From Patulibacter defluvii (lineage in GTDB: Bacteria; Actinomycetota; Thermoleophilia; Solirubrobacterales; Solirubrobacteraceae), in the NCBI RefSeq assembly GCF_034096925.1, contig NZ_JAWZSQ010000022.1, positions 33,865-97,864 on the forward strand: a stretch of DNA of 64,000 nt. Reading direction: 5' to 3'. Below the pieces are notes generated by a model. It was not told where the DNA came from and searched no databases. It saw only the letters and a program-made list of their open reading frames with translations. This document shows, one piece after another, positions 54,961-63,561 of this stretch; position 1 is the stretch's first letter; each line of letters starts with the position of its first letter. A program made the position numbers and the translations under genes.

Positions 54961-57900
54961 GTGCGGCTCCACCGGCTGGAGATCGAGGGCTTCGGGCCCT
55001 TCGGCGGCCACGAGCAGGTCGACTTCGACGCGCTCGCCAGCGGCGGCCTGTTCCTGCTCTCGGGACCGACCGGGGCGGGCAAGACCAGCGTCCTCGACGC
55101 GGTCTGCTTCGCGCTCTTCGGCGAGGTCCCGGGCGCCCGCGGCGACGCCGGGCGGCTGGCCAGCGACCACCGCGCCCCCGACGTGCGCCCGCGGGTGGCG
55201 CTGGAGGCGACCGTCGGCGGCCGCCGGATCCGGGTCGCCCGCACCCCCGCCCACCTGCGACCCCGCAAGCGCGGCGGCGAGGAGGGCGACCTGGTCCAGG
55301 AGCCCGCGGCGGCGACGCTCGAGCTGCAGGGACCGGACGGGGAGTGGAAGGCGGTCGCCGGCAAGCTCCAGGACGTCGCCCACGAGCTCGATCCGCTGCT
55401 GGGGATGACCGCCGAGCAGTTCCTGCAGGTGGTGATGCTGCCCCAGGGCGCCTTCGCGACCTTCCTGCGGGCCGACGCCAAGCAGCGCCAGGCGGTGCTG
55501 GAGCGGCTGTTCGACGCCGGCCGCTACTCGCGGATCGAGCAGTGGCTGAAGGACCGCGCCGGCGAGGCCCGCGGCGCGCTCGACCGGGCCCGGATCGCGG
55601 CCGACAACGCCTTCGCCGAGGCCGGCGGCGCCTGGGGCGCCCCCACCCCCGCGCCACTGCTGCGCGAGCGCGCGACGGCCGACGAGCTGACCGGCTGGCT
55701 GGCCGCCGAGCGCGAGCGGCTGGCCGCCGACGCCGCCGCGGCCGCGACGGCCCGCGAGCGCGCGATCGACGCCCGCCGCAACGCCGAGTCCGACCGCGAG
55801 CAGGCCCGCGAGCTGGCCGAGCACCAGACCCGCCGGCGCGAGGCCGAGGCGCGGCTGCAGGCGATCGAGGCCGAGGCCGACGGCCACGAGCAGCGGGTCG
55901 CCCGGCTGGAGGCGCACCGCCGCGCGGTCCCGCTGCGTGGCTACCTGGACGCCGTCCGCCAGGCGACCGCGCGGGCCCAGGACGGCGAGCGGACGCTGGC
56001 CAAGGCCCGCGCCTGGGTGACCCAGCTGGAGGACCCGACGCTCTCGCCCGACGACCCCACGACCTGGGCCGCCGGCGCGCGGCGACGGGCCGACGACGCC
56101 GCCGGCCTGCGCGAGCTGGTCGCGCTGGAGGAGGGTCTGGCCGGCCGCACGAGCGAGTTGGAACGGCGCCGGACCGCCGCCGCCGAGGCCGCCCGCGCCG
56201 CCGCCGAGGCCGACGAGCGGCTGGCCGCCGCCGAGGCCGAGGCCAAGGCCCTCGACGACCGCCGGCGGGCGGCCGGCGAGGCCGCCCAGCACGCGGCGGC
56301 GCTGGCCGAGCAGGCCGCCGCCGCGACCACCGCGGCCGCCGCCGGCGAGCGTCGCGACGCGCTGGCCGCCCGTGCGACCGCGGCCGACGACGCGCTGCGG
56401 GCCGCCGTCGACGCTCACCAGGCCGCCGCCGAGCGGGTGCTGGAGCTGCGCGCCCGGCGGCTGGAGGGCTACGCCGCCGAGCTGGCCGCCGGCCTCGGCG
56501 ACGACGAGCCGTGCCCGGTCTGCGGGTCGCCCGACCACCCGGCGCCGGCCGCCGGCGGCGACGGGCACGTGACCGCCGAGGAGGAGCAGGCCGCCGCGAC
56601 CGCCGCCGACGCGGCCCGCGCCGCCCGCGAGCAGGCCGAGCGGCAGCGCCACGCGCTCCACGCCGAGCTGGCCGCCGCCGAGCAGGCCGCCGGCGGCGAG
56701 CCGACCCCAGCCCTCCGCGAGCGGGCGGCCGAGCTGGAGCGGCGGCTCGGGGTCGCCCGCACCGCGGCCGAGGACGACGCCCGGATCGCCGCCGAGCGCG
56801 AGGCGCTGGAGCAGCGGACCGCGGCCGACCGCCGGACCCAGCAGCAGGCCCGCGAGCAGGCGACCGCCGAGGCGACCCGCGCCGACGCGCTGGAGGCCGA
56901 GCTGACGCGGCTGCGGGAGCGGCTGGCGCACGAGCGCGACGGCTTCCCCGACGTCGCCGCCCGCGTCCGTGCGCTCCGCCACGACGCGACCTACCTGGAG
57001 AAGGCCAGCGGCGCCCACCAGGACGACCTGGCCGCGCGCACCGCCCGCGAGGAGGCCGACCGGGCGCTGGCGGCGGCGCTCCGCGACCACGGGATCGCCG
57101 GCGACGAGCAGGCGATCGCGGCGCTCCAGACGGCGATCGTCACCCCGCGCGAGGCCGACGAGCTGGCGGCGGCGATCGAGCAGGTCGAGCGGGCACGGAC
57201 GGCGGCACGGGCGATGCTGGCGCTGCCCGAGGTGGCCGCGGTCGCCGGCACCGCGCCGGTCGACGTCGTCGCCGCCGAGCAGCGCCGGACCGCCGCCGCC
57301 GAGGAGGCCGAGCGGGCCACCACCGCCGCCGCCGCGGCCGCCGCCCGGGTCGCCGCGCTCGACGACCGCGAGCCGCGACTGCGGGCCCAGCTCGACGAGC
57401 TGGCGCCGCTCGTCGCCGCCGCCGACCGCGCCCACGAGCTGGCCGAGCTGGCCCGCGGCGGGGCCGGCAACCGGCGCCGGATCCAGCTCTCCTCGTGGGT
57501 GCTGGCGGCGCGGCTGGAGCAGGTGGCCGACGCCGCCACGGTCCACCTCCAGCGGATGTCGGCCGGCCGCTACGCGCTGGTCCTGCACGAGGAGCCGGCG
57601 ACCGCCCGCGGCAAGGGCAACGCCGGCCTCGGGCTGCGGGTGCTCGACGGCTGGACCGGCGAGCAGCGCGACACGACCACGCTCTCCGGCGGCGAGTCGT
57701 TCTTCGCCTCGCTGGCGCTGGCGCTGGGGCTGGCCGAGGTGGTCAGCGCCGAGGCGGGCGGGCTCGACCTCGGCACGCTCTTCATCGACGAGGGCTTCGG
57801 GACCCTCGACGAGCAGACCCTCGACGAGGTGCTCGGGGTTCTCGACGGGCTCCGCGACGGCGGCCGCGCGGTCGGGATCGTCTCGCACGTCCCCGAGCTG

Positions 57901-57984
57901 AAGCAGCGGATCCCGATCCAGCTGGTGGTCGAGAAGCGCCGCGACGGCTCGCAGCTGCGCCAGCAGGCCGCGGCCGCCCTCTGA
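54961..57984 (+). CDS. sbcC: Exonuclease SbcC (Rad50-like ATPase subunit)
   Basis: A 1007-residue SMC-like ATPase partner of SbcD. Walker A is SGPTGAGKTSVLDA (K41), followed by the Q-loop region LLGMTAEQFLQVVMLPQGAF. Long Ala/Arg/Glu-rich coiled coils flank a zinc hook, CPVC at 518-521. The ABC signature TLSGGESFFASLALALGL (about 907-924) and Walker B LGTLFIDEGFGTLDEQ (D943, E944) close the ATPase head. GGAGG six bases before GTG 54961 decides the start; it overlaps the end of sbcD. A GC-rich antisense frame on the other strand is a shadow. Confidence 0.96.
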   Translation: MRLHRLEIEGFGPFGGHEQVDFDALASGGLFLLSGPTGAGKTSVLDAVCFALFGEVPGARGDAGRLASDHRAPDVRPRVALEATVGGRRIRVARTPAHLRPRKRGGEEGDLVQEPAAATLELQGPDGEWKAVAGKLQDVAHELDPLLGMTAEQFLQVVMLPQGAFATFLRADAKQRQAVLERLFDAGRYSRIEQWLKDRAGEARGALDRARIAADNAFAEAGGAWGAPTPAPLLRERATADELTGWLAAERERLAADAAAAATARERAIDARRNAESDREQARELAEHQTRRREAEARLQAIEAEADGHEQRVARLEAHRRAVPLRGYLDAVRQATARAQDGERTLAKARAWVTQLEDPTLSPDDPTTWAAGARRRADDAAGLRELVALEEGLAGRTSELERRRTAAAEAARAAAEADERLAAAEAEAKALDDRRRAAGEAAQHAAALAEQAAAATTAAAAGERRDALAARATAADDALRAAVDAHQAAAERVLELRARRLEGYAAELAAGLGDDEPCPVCGSPDHPAPAAGGDGHVTAEEEQAAATAADAARAAREQAERQRHALHAELAAAEQAAGGEPTPALRERAAELERRLGVARTAAEDDARIAAEREALEQRTAADRRTQQQAREQATAEATRADALEAELTRLRERLAHERDGFPDVAARVRALRHDATYLEKASGAHQDDLAARTAREEADRALAAALRDHGIAGDEQAIAALQTAIVTPREADELAAAIEQVERARTAARAMLALPEVAAVAGTAPVDVVAAEQRRTAAAEEAERATTAAAAAAARVAALDDREPRLRAQLDELAPLVAAADRAHELAELARGGAGNRRRIQLSSWVLAARLEQVADAATVHLQRMSAGRYALVLHEEPATARGKGNAGLGLRVLDGWTGEQRDTTTLSGGESFFASLALALGLAEVVSAEAGGLDLGTLFIDEGFGTLDEQTLDEVLGVLDGLRDGGRAVGIVSHVPELKQRIPIQLVVEKRRDGSQLRQQAAAAL

Positions 57985-57992
57985 CCCGCGTT

Positions 57993-59156
57993 TCAGCCGG
58001 CCGCGGCGACCGCCGGGTCGAGGTCGTAGGGCACGCCGGCGCCGAGCAGCTCGCAGCCGTCCTCGCCGATCAGGACGGCGTCCTCCAGCTGGACCCGGCC
58101 GACGTCGAGGTAACAGAGGTTCGGCTCCAGCGCGACGACGTCGCCGACGATCAACGGCGACGAGACGGCGCGGCCGACCGACGGCGCCTCGTGGACCTCG
58201 AGCCCGACGCCGTGGCCGAGGCCGGAGAAGAACCCCTCCTCCAGCGTGGTGCCCGGCGGCTTGGTCCGCTGGGTGGCGTGGCCGCCGGCCTCGAAGACGT
58301 CGCAGACGGTCGCGTAGAGGTCGCGCGGGTCGACGCCGGCCCGTGCCTCGGCCAGCACCCGCTGGTGGGCGTCCAGGCAGAGCGCGTGCCAGCTCGCGAC
58401 CCGCTCGGGCACCATGCCGACGACCCAGGTCCGGGCCATGTCGGTGAAGCAGCCGGTCGCGCGGTCGCGGGGCCAGATGTCGAGCACCACCGGCTCGCCG
58501 GCCGCGATCGGGCCGCTGCCGAGCCCGTGGGCGTCGGCCGACTGCGGCCCGTGCGCGACCACGTACTCGTCGGCGGTGGCGCCGTGGGCCCGGATCTCGT
58601 CGTCGATCGCCGCCTTGATCGCCTCGCAGGTGAGCGGCGCCCCGCCGTGCCAGAGCGCGCCGTCGGGGCGGATCTCGGCCCCGGCGAGCAGCCCGGCCAT
58701 CAGCCGCGCCGCGGCGTCGGCGGCGGTCTGCGCCCGGCGGATCCCGGCCAGCTCGGCCGCGCTCTTCGTCCGCCGCCGTTCGTCGAACAGCTCCGGGTCG
58801 ACGTTCAGGCCGAGCCCGCCGGCCCGGAAGTAGTCGGCGACGGCGAGCGGGAAGGCCGCCGGCACGGCCGCCTCGACGATCCCCTGCTCGCGGGCGGCCC
58901 GCAGCGACGCCTCGACGTAGACCTGCCAGCGCGGCACGCCCGCAGCCAGCAGCTCGTCGACCCCGTAGCGCTCGATCGGCAGCAGCTCCAGGTCGGGCCG
59001 GGCGCGGCCGATCGTCCCCGCGTCGAGCGCCGAGACGACCGCGAACGGCCGCCCCTCACGCTCGCCGTAGAGGAACGGATCGCCGACCGCGGCCGGGATC
59101 TCGTGGCGCAGCTCCGGCGTGCGCTCGCTGTCGGCGTAGATCAGGACGTCGGGCAT
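57993..59156 (-). CDS. M24-family metallopeptidase (Xaa-Pro aminopeptidase/PepP-like)
   Basis: A 387-residue creatinase/aminopeptidase fold protein. The N-terminal domain (about 1-150) is followed by the pita-bread catalytic domain with dinuclear-metal ligands in sequence: VVLDIWPRDRATGCFTDMAR (two Asp), LGHGVGLEVHEAPSVG (His), VVALEPNLCY (Glu) and VQLEDAVLI (Glu). WPRD rather than the common G-x-x-x-x-G-Y-x-S-D is slightly unusual but occurs in dipeptidase-like members. It ends 8 bp from sbcC, convergent. Peptide specificity cannot be given. Confidence 0.88.
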   Translation of the reverse strand: MPDVLIYADSERTPELRHEIPAAVGDPFLYGEREGRPFAVVSALDAGTIGRARPDLELLPIERYGVDELLAAGVPRWQVYVEASLRAAREQGIVEAAVPAAFPLAVADYFRAGGLGLNVDPELFDERRRTKSAAELAGIRRAQTAADAAARLMAGLLAGAEIRPDGALWHGGAPLTCEAIKAAIDDEIRAHGATADEYVVAHGPQSADAHGLGSGPIAAGEPVVLDIWPRDRATGCFTDMARTWVVGMVPERVASWHALCLDAHQRVLAEARAGVDPRDLYATVCDVFEAGGHATQRTKPPGTTLEEGFFSGLGHGVGLEVHEAPSVGRAVSSPLIVGDVVALEPNLCYLDVGRVQLEDAVLIGEDGCELLGAGVPYDLDPAVAAAG

Positions 59157-59172
59157 CGGCCGTCGGCGCCGG

Positions 59173-59871
59173 TCAGCCGGCCGAGACCAGCCCGACCGGG
59201 CAGCTGACGCCCGTCTCGCCGTGGCCGCAGTAGCCGTTCGGGACCTTGTGCAGGTAGGCCTGGTGGTCGGGCTCGGCGTAGAAGAACGGGATCGCGCCGC
59301 CGAGCAGCGCCCCGCCGAAGGCGCCGGGACCGTCCGCGCCGCCGCGGATCTCGGTCGTGATCGGGCCGTGGCCGCCGGCGGTCAGGGCCCGCTGGTAGTT
59401 GGTCCGCGACATCTCGGCCTGGGCCAGCTGCTCGTCGCTGGTGGCGTAGATCGCCGAGCGGTACTGGGTGCCGACGTCGTTGCCCTGGCGCATCCCCTGG
59501 GTCGGGTCGTGGCCCTCCCAGAAGATCCGCAGGATCGCCTCGAAGTCGATCGCCGTCGGGTCCCACGCCACCAGCACCGCCTCGGTGTGGTTGGTGCGGC
59601 CCGAGCAGACCTCGGCGTAGGTCGGGTTCGGGGTCTGCCCGCCCTGGTAGCCGACGGCGGTCACCAGCACCCCGGAGGTCTGCCAGAAGCCGCGCTCGGC
59701 GCCCCAGAAGCAGCCCATCCCGAAGAACGCGTGCTCGCTGCCGGCGGGCAGCGGCGGCACGATCGGGCGACCCAGGACCGGGTGGTCGCCGACGATCGGC
59801 ATCAGCTGCTCGCGGCCCGGCAGCGTCTCCTGCGGGTCGATCAGCTCGGCAGCCTTCTGGCGGAACAGCAT
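59173..59871 (-). CDS. msrA: Peptide-methionine (S)-S-oxide reductase MsrA
   Basis: A 232-residue repair enzyme reducing methionine-S-sulfoxide. The active site is FFGMGCFWGAERGF (catalytic C54), followed by VGYQGGQTPNPTYAEVCSGR, NHTEAVLVAWDP, FWEGHDPTQGMRQGNDVGTQ and YRSAIYATS. The C-terminus HKVPNGYCGHGETGVSCPVG has two cysteines for recycling. The first 45 residues (MLFRQKAAELIDP, VPPLPAGSEHAFFG) extend beyond the minimal MsrA as in some longer bacterial forms. GAGGAG six bases before the ATG at 59871 fixes the start. Confidence 0.96.
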   Translation of the reverse strand: MLFRQKAAELIDPQETLPGREQLMPIVGDHPVLGRPIVPPLPAGSEHAFFGMGCFWGAERGFWQTSGVLVTAVGYQGGQTPNPTYAEVCSGRTNHTEAVLVAWDPTAIDFEAILRIFWEGHDPTQGMRQGNDVGTQYRSAIYATSDEQLAQAEMSRTNYQRALTAGGHGPITTEIRGGADGPGAFGGALLGGAIPFFYAEPDHQAYLHKVPNGYCGHGETGVSCPVGLVSAG

Positions 59872-60028
59872 CCGGGGCTCCTCGGGTCGGGAAGGGCACG
59901 TCCGCGCGGGCGGCGCGAAACGCCTGCGTCGAGCGTAGCGAGCGGGCCCGGGAAGCTCGTCGGACAGCGGCAGAACGGCCGCCGGTACACCCGTGCACCG
60001 AACGGTGGTCGGGATCGCCTCCAGCGCG

Positions 60029-60034
60029 TAAGAT
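60029..60034 (+). promoter_or_regulatory. Candidate leaderless -10 box (TAAGAT)
   Basis: TAAGAT lies exactly six bases before the GTG at 60041, so the predicted transcription start coincides with the start codon. It is one of the two clearest examples in the window. Confidence 0.5.
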
Positions 60035-60040
60035 GGGGAG

Positions 60041-60718
60041 GTGGTCAAAGCACCCTCGCCACTGACGCTGCCGACGCCCGTGCTCAAGCCGCGGATGCGC
60101 GGTGTGCTGCACCAGTGGGCGGCGGTGGTGGCGGCCTTCGCCGGGGCGTTCCTGGTGCTCTCGGCCCCGAACGCCAACGCCCGGCTCGCGTCGCTGGTCT
60201 ACGCGGTCTCGATCGTCGGCCTCTTCACCGTCAGCGCGATCTACCACCGGGTCAACTGGCGGCGGCCGAACGCCCGCGCCTGGATGCGGCGGCTCGACCA
60301 CTCGATGATCTTCGTGATGGTCGCCGGCAGCGTCACGCCGATCGCCGCGATCGTGCTCGAGGGCCCGCTGCGGACCACCGTCCTCAGCGTCGCCTGGGGC
60401 CTGGCCGGGGTCGGGATCACGATCAAGCTGCTCTGGATCGGCGCCCCGAAGTGGGTCAGCGCCGCGATCTACCTGGGGATCGGCTGGGCCGGGATGGCGC
60501 TCTTCCCGAAGCTGGTCGGCGACCTCGGCCCGTGGCCGGCGGTCGGCCTGATCGGCGGCGGGCTGCTCTACACCGCCGGCGCGATCATCTACGCCGGCAA
60601 GCGGCCCGATCCGTTCCCGCGGGTCTTCGGCTACCACGAGATCTTCCACGCGCTGGTGATCGTCGCCGCGCTGGCGCACTACCTCGTGGTCGCGCTCGCC
60701 GTCGTCCCCCACGCCTGA
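60041..60718 (+). CDS. Hemolysin III / PAQR-family membrane protein
   Basis: A 225-residue seven-helix protein of the HlyIII/YqfA (PF03006) family. The proposed CREST-superfamily metal-hydrolase residues are all present: SAIYHR (S65, H69), RRLDHSMIF (D86, H87) and GYHEIFHAL (H199, H203). True haemolytic activity is not implied; bacterial members are linked to membrane-fluidity homeostasis and possible hydrolase activity. The GTG has no usable ribosome site, but a TAAGAT box six bases upstream supports leaderless expression. Confidence 0.9.
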   Translation: MVKAPSPLTLPTPVLKPRMRGVLHQWAAVVAAFAGAFLVLSAPNANARLASLVYAVSIVGLFTVSAIYHRVNWRRPNARAWMRRLDHSMIFVMVAGSVTPIAAIVLEGPLRTTVLSVAWGLAGVGITIKLLWIGAPKWVSAAIYLGIGWAGMALFPKLVGDLGPWPAVGLIGGGLLYTAGAIIYAGKRPDPFPRVFGYHEIFHALVIVAALAHYLVVALAVVPHA

Positions 60719-60786
60719 CCGCGACCCCTCCCCCGGGCCGAACCGGGTTCCGCCCTTCGGCGGTCGCCGTGGGGCCGCTCGCGCCC

Positions 60787-60792
60787 TACGAT
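60787..60792 (+). promoter_or_regulatory. Candidate leaderless -10 box (TACGAT)
   Basis: TACGAT is six bases before the GTG at 60799, again placing the transcription start at the start codon of the histidine kinase. Confidence 0.5.
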
Positions 60793-60798
60793 CGACGG

Positions 60799-62100
60799 GT
60801 GACCCGCCCCCTGCCCTGGTCGACGCTCCGCCGGTCGCTGCTCCAGCGGACCGGGATCGCGTCGCCGGTGATGGCGGTCGCGCTGCTGGTGATCAGCGCC
60901 CTGCTCTTCACCGACACGACGATGCGGCGCCAGGACGGCTGGGGCGCGGGCGAGCCACAGGCGATCGACGTCGTGCTGCTGCTGCTCGCGATCCTGCCGG
61001 TGTTCGTGGCCCGGATCGCGCCGCTGCCGGCGCTGATCGTCGCCTTCGGCGCGCTGCTGGCGCTGGTCGGCGACCACACCGCGGTGACCGCCCAGATCGC
61101 GGTCGCCTGGACCGCCGTCGTCGCCGCCGAGTTCGGCACCCGGCGGCGGGCGGTCCTGATCATGGTCGGCGGCGCGCTGACCTCGCTCGGGCTGCTGATC
61201 GACGCCAACGACCTCGGCTGGTCGCTGCCGGCGATCGTCCTCTCGCTCTTCAGCGGCGCGGTCCCGGGCCTGGTCGGCGAGGCGATCCGCAGCGAGCGCG
61301 AGCTGGCCGACCAGTACCGCGACAACGCCCACCGGCTGGAGCAGCTGAGCGACGCCGAGGTCCAGCGGGCGGTCGCCGACGAGCGGGTGCGGATCGCGCG
61401 CGAGGTCCACGACGTGGTCGGCCACCACCTGAGCGCGATCAGCCTCCAGGCGGCCGCCGGTGCCCGCAAGGCCGAGGACGCCGAGGAGGCCCGCCACGCG
61501 CTCGAGGCGATCCGCCGCTCCAGCCGCGAGGCGCTCGACCAGACCCGGCGGACGCTCGGGATGCTGCGCTCGCACGACGACGGCGCGGCCGGCACCGGAA
61601 CCGCGCCGGTGCCGAGCCTGACCGGCCTGGAGCACCTGGTGGAGACGACCCGGGCCAGCGGCGTTGCGGTCCAGCTGGCGATCACCGGCGACCGGCGACC
61701 GCTGCCCGATCCGGTCGAGCAGTGCGCGTTCCGGATCGTGCAGGAGGCGCTGACGAACGTGGCCAAGCACGCGCGGCCGGCCGAGGCCGAGGTCCAGGTC
61801 CGCTACGGCGCGCGGGCGATCCACCTGCACGTGCTGGACCACGGGGCGGGAGCGCCGGCCGAGCCCAACGGCTGGCCGGGACCGGTGCGGGCCGAGGGCG
61901 CGAGCGCCGGCGTGGTGCCGGCCGGGGTCTTCGCCGCCGCCAGCCGTCGCGGGCGCCGCGGCCAGGGCCTGGTGGGGATGCGCGAGCGGGCGGCGCTGGT
62001 CGGCGGCCGGGTGCTGGCGGGGCCGCGGGCCGAGGGCGGCTGGCGGGTCGACGCCGAGCTGCCGATCGAGAGCGACGACCGTGCGGGGGTGCCGGCGTGA
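60799..62100 (+). CDS. Sensor histidine kinase, NarX/DesK type (HisKA_3)
   Basis: A 433-residue membrane kinase with four or five N-terminal helices (GIASPVMAVALLVISALLF, DVVLLLLAILPVFVARIA, and others up to about residue 160). The dimerisation region has the phospho-acceptor in IAREVHDVVGHHLSAISLQA (H204). The HATPase_c domain has QCAFRIVQEALTNVAKHARP (N box), HVLDHGAGAP (G1) and RGQGLVGMRERAALVGGRVL (G2). An Ala/Gly/Pro-rich insert of about 30 residues separates the last two, longer than usual. GTGA overlap with the next gene makes it the cognate pair. The signal is unknown. Confidence 0.92.
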   Translation: MTRPLPWSTLRRSLLQRTGIASPVMAVALLVISALLFTDTTMRRQDGWGAGEPQAIDVVLLLLAILPVFVARIAPLPALIVAFGALLALVGDHTAVTAQIAVAWTAVVAAEFGTRRRAVLIMVGGALTSLGLLIDANDLGWSLPAIVLSLFSGAVPGLVGEAIRSERELADQYRDNAHRLEQLSDAEVQRAVADERVRIAREVHDVVGHHLSAISLQAAAGARKAEDAEEARHALEAIRRSSREALDQTRRTLGMLRSHDDGAAGTGTAPVPSLTGLEHLVETTRASGVAVQLAITGDRRPLPDPVEQCAFRIVQEALTNVAKHARPAEAEVQVRYGARAIHLHVLDHGAGAPAEPNGWPGPVRAEGASAGVVPAGVFAAASRRGRRGQGLVGMRERAALVGGRVLAGPRAEGGWRVDAELPIESDDRAGVPA

Positions 62101-62828
62101 GCGGCGACGCGATCCGGGTGCTGGTGGCCGACGACCAGCCGCTGGCGCGGCGCGGGCTGCGCGGGATCCTGGAGTCGGAGCCGGGCTTCGAGGTGGTCGG
62201 CGAGGCGGTCGACGGGGCGGACGCGGTCGGCCAGGCGGAGCGCCGGCGGCCGGACGTGGTGCTGATGGACATCCGGATGCCGCGGATGGACGGCCTCGAG
62301 GCGACGCGGCGGCTGAGCGCCCTGGACCCGCCGGTCGACGTGATCGTGGTGACGACCTTCGACCTCGACGAGTACGTCTTCGGCGCGCTGCGGGCGGGCG
62401 CGTCGGGCTTCCTGCTGAAGGACGCCGATCCGGAGCTGATCATCGACGCCGTGCGGGCGGTCCACGGCGGCGGTGGCCTGATCGCGCCCGACGTGACGCG
62501 GCGCCTGATCCACCGCTTCGCCGCCGTCGAGCCGTCCCGTTCCGACGACCCGGCGCTGGCCGAGCTGACCCCGCGCGAGGTCGACGTCCTGCTGGGGATC
62601 GCCCGCGGCCTGTCGAACGCCGGCATCGCGGCGTCGCTCGTCCTGGAGGAGTCGACGGTCAAGAGCCACGTCGGCCGGATCCTCTCCAAGCTCGACCTCC
62701 AGAGCCGCGTCCAGGCGGTGATCTACGCCTACGAGACGGGCCTCGTGCTGCCCGGCGACGGCGTGCCCGAGGGTGCCCGCGGAGAGCTCGCGGCGGGGGA
62801 CGCTTCGAGCCCCGGCGACGGCCGCTAG
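62097..62828 (+). CDS. NarL/LuxR-family response regulator
   Basis: A 243-residue DNA-binding regulator, partner of the kinase upstream. Receiver: VLVADDQPLARRG (D12, D13), DVVLMDIRMPRMDG (D58), VVTTFDLDEYVFGALRAGAS and FLLKDADPELI (conserved Lys). The LuxR helix-turn-helix is ELTPREVDVLLGIARGLSNA, IAASLVLEESTVKSHVGRIL and SKLDLQSRVQAVIYAYETGL. A tail of about 25 residues follows. The GTG at 62097 overlaps the kinase stop (GTGA). The TAG stop is also part of the putative -10 box of the following tRNA gene. Confidence 0.93.
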   Translation: MSGDAIRVLVADDQPLARRGLRGILESEPGFEVVGEAVDGADAVGQAERRRPDVVLMDIRMPRMDGLEATRRLSALDPPVDVIVVTTFDLDEYVFGALRAGASGFLLKDADPELIIDAVRAVHGGGGLIAPDVTRRLIHRFAAVEPSRSDDPALAELTPREVDVLLGIARGLSNAGIAASLVLEESTVKSHVGRILSKLDLQSRVQAVIYAYETGLVLPGDGVPEGARGELAAGDASSPGDGR

Positions 62829-62831
62829 ACT
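62826..62831 (+). promoter_or_regulatory. Candidate -10 box (TAGACT) for tRNA-Ser(GCU)
   Basis: TAGACT overlaps the TAG stop of the regulator gene and ends 11 bases before the 5' end of the tRNA, a normal distance for a tRNA promoter with a short leader. Confidence 0.4.
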
Positions 62832-62842
62832 CGGCCCCACAA

Positions 62843-62932
62843 GGAGCGATGGCCGAGTGGCTTAAGGCGCTCGCCTGCTAAGCGAGTTGGGGGTTGAAAG
62901 CTCCCTCCGGGGTTCGAATCCCCGTCGCTCCG
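62843..62932 (+). tRNA. tRNA-Ser (anticodon GCU)
   Basis: A 90-base class II tRNA. The acceptor arms GGAGCGA and TCGCTCC pair with discriminator G. The anticodon stem-loop is CTCGC-CTGCTAA-GCGAG, so the anticodon is GCT (decodes AGC/AGU). The long variable arm TTGGGGGTTGAAAGCTCCCT and the T arm CGGGGTTCGAATCCCCG are normal. CCA is not encoded. Confidence 0.97.
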
Positions 62933-62938
62933 CTCGAT

Positions 62939-62975
62939 CGAGACCCCCGTCGGAGGACGGGGGTCTCGTCGTTTC
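62939..62975 (+). terminator. Strong hairpin terminator after tRNA-Ser(GCU)
   Basis: GAGACCCCCGTC and GACGGGGGTCTC form a perfect 12-bp stem with a GGAG loop (13 bp if the flanking C-G is counted). GTCGTTTC follows, the nearest thing to a T-run among the terminators here. It also lies just beyond the stop of the convergent gene at 62984. Confidence 0.75.
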
Positions 62976-62983
62976 GGGGCCGG

Positions 62984-63340
62984 CTAGATCGTCAGCGAGG
63001 GATCGAGCGACCCGGCGAGGACGGCGTTGGCCAGCAGCGCCGCGGAGACGAGGACGGTCGCCGCGGCGAGGGCCGGCGGCCGCCGCCGGAGGGCCGTGCT
63101 GGCCAGCGCGACGGCCAGGACCGGAGCCGCGACCAGCAGCAGCCAGCGGTCGGCCGCGTCGCAGTAGGAGGCGCGGGCGCTGCCGGGAACGGGCCGCGCG
63201 TCGGCGGCCAGCGGCGGCGGCGCGTGGGTGCAGACGTGGTCGACCAGCAGCGCGGCGACGACCGCCACCACGGCCACCGCGAGGACGCAGGCCACGGCCA
63301 TCGCTGGGCCGGTCGATCGGGGCGGGGAAGGTGCGGTCAT
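62984..63340 (-). CDS. Small membrane protein of unknown function
   Basis: A 118-residue protein with three hydrophobic segments: AVACVLAVAVVAVVAALLVD, RWLLLVAAPVLAVALASTAL and LAAATVLVSAALLANAVLAG. Two cysteines (HVCTHAPPP and ASYCDAADRW) lie in the first external loop and may form a disulfide. The pattern recalls small uncharacterised actinobacterial membrane proteins; I cannot name a family. The ATG at 63340 is chosen because the upstream in-frame start at 63385 adds only Arg/Pro residues. Confidence 0.6.
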   Translation of the reverse strand: MTAPSPPRSTGPAMAVACVLAVAVVAVVAALLVDHVCTHAPPPLAADARPVPGSARASYCDAADRWLLLVAAPVLAVALASTALRRRPPALAAATVLVSAALLANAVLAGSLDPSLTI

Positions 63341-63484
63341 CGGGCGTCCCGCGGTCAGGTTCGCGGGGCGGCGGGTGGGGCGCAAGCGGGGGCGGTCGGT
63401 GGACGGGAGGCGGGGCGGTCGGGCAGGCGAAGGACGGGCGCCTGCGCGGCACTCGCGGGAGCGCCGTTGGCCGTGGAAGGCGCG

Positions 63485-63516
63485 ACGGCCGCCCGGACCG
63501 AGGTCCGAGCGGCCGT
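63485..63516 (-). terminator. Hairpin terminator downstream of the Pro/Ala/Glu-rich gene
   Basis: ACGGCCGCCCGGAC and GTCCGAGCGGCCGT form a 14-bp stem with one mismatch around a CGAG loop, 46 bp after the stop of the minus-strand gene that enters from the right edge. The rest of 63341-63561 shows no gene. Confidence 0.6.
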
Positions 63517-63561
63517 CCGGGCGCGCTGGGGTTCTGGTGGCCGGCGAGTGCCGGCCCGGGC

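Noticed and set aside
54517..57888. A 1123-codon antisense frame opposite sbcC
   Set aside because: It has low-complexity Gly/Leu/Val/Arg composition and no domain, while the plus strand encodes a clear Rad50-like ATPase.
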